This document shows, one piece after another, positions 5,533-6,442 of a stretch of 6,442 nucleotides of DNA (the first letter of the stretch is position 1; each line of letters begins with the position of its first letter). The notes under the pieces were generated by a model. It worked only from the letters and a program-made list of their open reading frames with translations. It was not told where the DNA came from and did no database searches. The stretch spans positions 1-6,442 of the forward strand of contig JBLNEO010000055.1 in NCBI GenBank assembly GCA_050262775.1, in the 5' to 3' direction. The translations under genes were made by a program, and so were the position numbers. This DNA is from DATHTC01 sp050262775 (GTDB lineage: Bacteria; Actinomycetota; Thermoleophilia; Gaiellales; Gaiellaceae).

Positions 5533-5841
5533 ATGACCACCCTGCCGACCGCACCCGACGTCGACGCCGAGGGCTTCCTGCTCGACCCGCAGCAGTGGAG
5601 CGAGCCGCTCGCCGAGGAGATCGCCCGCGCCAACGGGATCGAGGAGCTGACGCCGCGGCACTGGCTCGTCGTCCGGTTCATGCGCGACCGCTACCTCGAG
5701 ACCGGGTCGGCGCCCACCATCCGCGCGCTCGGCAAGGAGTCGGGCGTGCCCGTCAAGGAGCTCTACGAGCTCTTCCCGAAGGGGCCGGCGAAGCTCGCGG
5801 CCAAGATCGGCGGCATCCCGAAGCCGCGCGGCTGCATCTAA
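5533..5841 (+). CDS. tusE: DsrC/TusE-family sulfur-carrier protein (single-cysteine form)
   Basis: A 102-residue DsrC/TusE-fold protein, typical length. The family carries sulfur as a persulfide or trisulfide on a flexible C-terminal arm. Recognisable blocks are GFLLDPQQWSEPLAEEIA (14-31), LTPRHWLVVRFMRDRY (39-54) and the arm KIGGIPKPRGCI (91-102). The penultimate Cys101 (CysA) is present, but position 90, eleven residues earlier, where true dissimilatory DsrC has CysB, is Ala. It therefore belongs with the TusE-like single-cysteine forms that accept and pass on sulfur rather than forming the DsrC intramolecular disulfide. A GAAGGGA ribosome-binding site precedes the ATG by about 6 nt, and the gap to the SQR-like gene is 10 nt. 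No TusBCD, MnmA or DsrAB is in the window, so its acceptor is unknown. Confidence 0.93.
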   Translation: MTTLPTAPDVDAEGFLLDPQQWSEPLAEEIARANGIEELTPRHWLVVRFMRDRYLETGSAPTIRALGKESGVPVKELYELFPKGPAKLAAKIGGIPKPRGCI

Positions 5842-5856
5842 GGAGGCGCACACACG

Positions 5857-6366
5857 ATGACGGAGCTGCTCGAACGCGAGACGGCCGCGGAGGCCGCATC
5901 CCGCCCCACGATCGAAAAGGTGTCGATCGTCGTCTCGAAGGGGTCGCTCGAGGGGATCTACCCCGCGCTGATCATGGCGAACGGCGCACGCATGGAGGGG
6001 ATCGAGGCCGACCTCTTCTTCACCTTCTTCGGCCTCGACGCGATCCGCCGCGACCGGATCGGGAAGATCAAGGTCGCCACGGTCGGGAACCCCGGCATGC
6101 ACCTGCCGACGCTGGTGGGCGCGCTGCCCGGCTTCTCCGCGCTCGCCACGCGGATGATGCAGCGGCAGATGGAGAAGCTCGACATCCCGCCGATCCCGGA
6201 GTTCGTCGAGCTCGTCGCCGACGCGGGCGTCGGGCTGTACGCCTGCCGCGCGAGCGTCGACATGTTCGGCGTCGAGCTCGCGGACTTCGTGCCGCAGGTG
6301 CGCGACGTGATCTCCGTCGGCGAGTTCTACGAGCTCGCCGCCGGCGGCGAGATCGTCTTCACGTAG
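5857..6366 (+). CDS. DsrE2-type (DsrE/DsrF/DrsH-like, DrsE_2) sulfurtransferase protein
   Basis: A 169-residue member of the DsrE/DsrF/DrsH-like group, most like the DsrE2 branch, cytoplasmic or membrane-peripheral sulfur-transfer proteins that often sit beside TusA or Hdr-like genes. Visible features: a beta-strand and turn VSIVVSKGSLEGIYPALIMAN at about 22-42, the strongly hydrophobic DLFFTFFGLDA at 52-62 (the hallmark strand), and GVGLYACRASVDMFG at 124-138 with Cys130, the only cysteine and the expected persulfide site. The C-terminal VISVGEFYELA (151-161) also fits the family. The first ~18 residues are polar and variable. The ATG at 5857 follows AGGAGG by 10 nt; the Shine-Dalgarno overlaps the tusE stop codon, so it is probably coupled to tusE. 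It most likely passes sulfane sulfur between the SQR-like protein and TusE, which is inference. Confidence 0.9.
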   Translation: MTELLERETAAEAASRPTIEKVSIVVSKGSLEGIYPALIMANGARMEGIEADLFFTFFGLDAIRRDRIGKIKVATVGNPGMHLPTLVGALPGFSALATRMMQRQMEKLDIPPIPEFVELVADAGVGLYACRASVDMFGVELADFVPQVRDVISVGEFYELAAGGEIVFT

Positions 6367-6386
6367 TCCTCGCGCGCGCGGTGAGG

Positions 6387-6442
6387 CGGGGTGGGGGGGG
6401 CCGGCGGCCCCCGCCCCCCCCCCCCCCGCCCCCCCCCCCCCG
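6387..6442. other. G/C homopolymer contig end, unreliable sequence
   Basis: The last ~56 bases are runs of G then C with almost no A or T, matching the style of the left end. No coding signal continues here. I treat it as an artefact of a contig end, so the true sequence downstream of the DsrE2 gene is unknown. Confidence 0.7.
6396..6412 (+). terminator. GC-only hairpin after the DsrE2 gene, possible terminator stem
   Basis: GGGGGCC (6396-6402) and GGCCCCC (6406-6412) form a perfect 7-bp stem with a GGC loop, 29 nt past the TAG stop. What follows is a C run, not the T run of an intrinsic terminator. It may be a real strong stem whose tail is corrupted, and such a stem could itself explain why the assembly stops here. 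It may equally be part of the homopolymer artefact. Confidence 0.2.

Noticed and set aside
4038..5681. Long minus-strand ORF (547 codons) opposite the SQR-like gene
   Set aside because: Low-complexity Glu/Arg/Val-rich shadow frame across three real plus-strand genes.
1..6442. Terminal inverted repeat linking the two ends (shared CCGGCGGCCCCC in opposite orientation)
   Set aside because: The match is about 12 bases of pure G/C within homopolymer-like sequence, so chance or shared artefact explains it better than a linear replicon end.

Overview
The window is very GC-rich DNA with G/C-ending codons throughout, GTG as well as ATG starts, tightly overlapping genes and no AT-rich promoters. This suggests a high-GC bacterium. 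The gene content (a four-subunit 2-oxoacid:ferredoxin oxidoreductase with a GltD-like NADPH flavoprotein, plus an SQR-like/TusE/DsrE2 sulfur-relay set) would fit a deep-branching actinobacterium of the Thermoleophilia type. That placement is inferred from composition and gene style, not from a marker gene. Both ends dissolve into G and C homopolymers, so this looks like a complete small contig whose outer ~100 and ~60 bases are unreliable.

Layout. Minus strand, in order of transcription from about 3685 down to the left edge: a small 56-residue membrane protein; an NADPH-dependent GltD-like iron-sulfur flavoprotein; porG (gamma); porD (ferredoxin-like delta); porA (alpha); and the first 15 codons of porB (beta), which runs into the corrupted left end. 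From the flavoprotein on, every junction overlaps (4, 13, 4 and 13 nt), a textbook translationally coupled operon. Plus strand, from 3856 to the right edge: an OsmC-family protein, a sulfide:quinone-oxidoreductase-like FAD protein, a single-cysteine DsrC/TusE-type protein and a DsrE2-type (DrsE_2) protein. These are 4 nt overlapping, 10 nt apart and 15 nt apart, so probably a second operon. The two operons diverge from a 170-bp intergenic region that holds a perfect 16-bp palindrome. No gene-free stretch exceeds 300 bases.

How the genes may work together. PorABGD oxidises a 2-oxoacid (pyruvate most likely) to an acyl-CoA and passes electrons through the PorD clusters to ferredoxin. The co-transcribed flavoprotein could carry those electrons to NADP+, or supply them in reverse. 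The plus-strand genes look like a cytoplasmic sulfur-handling relay: an SQR-like enzyme with two candidate active-site cysteines, a DsrE2 protein with one cysteine, a TusE protein with only the C-terminal-arm cysteine, and an OsmC-type thiol protein. The usual partners (TusA, Hdr-like complex, rhodanese) are not in the window, possibly because the contig ends right after dsrE2. No RNA genes, mobile elements or CRISPR arrays were seen.
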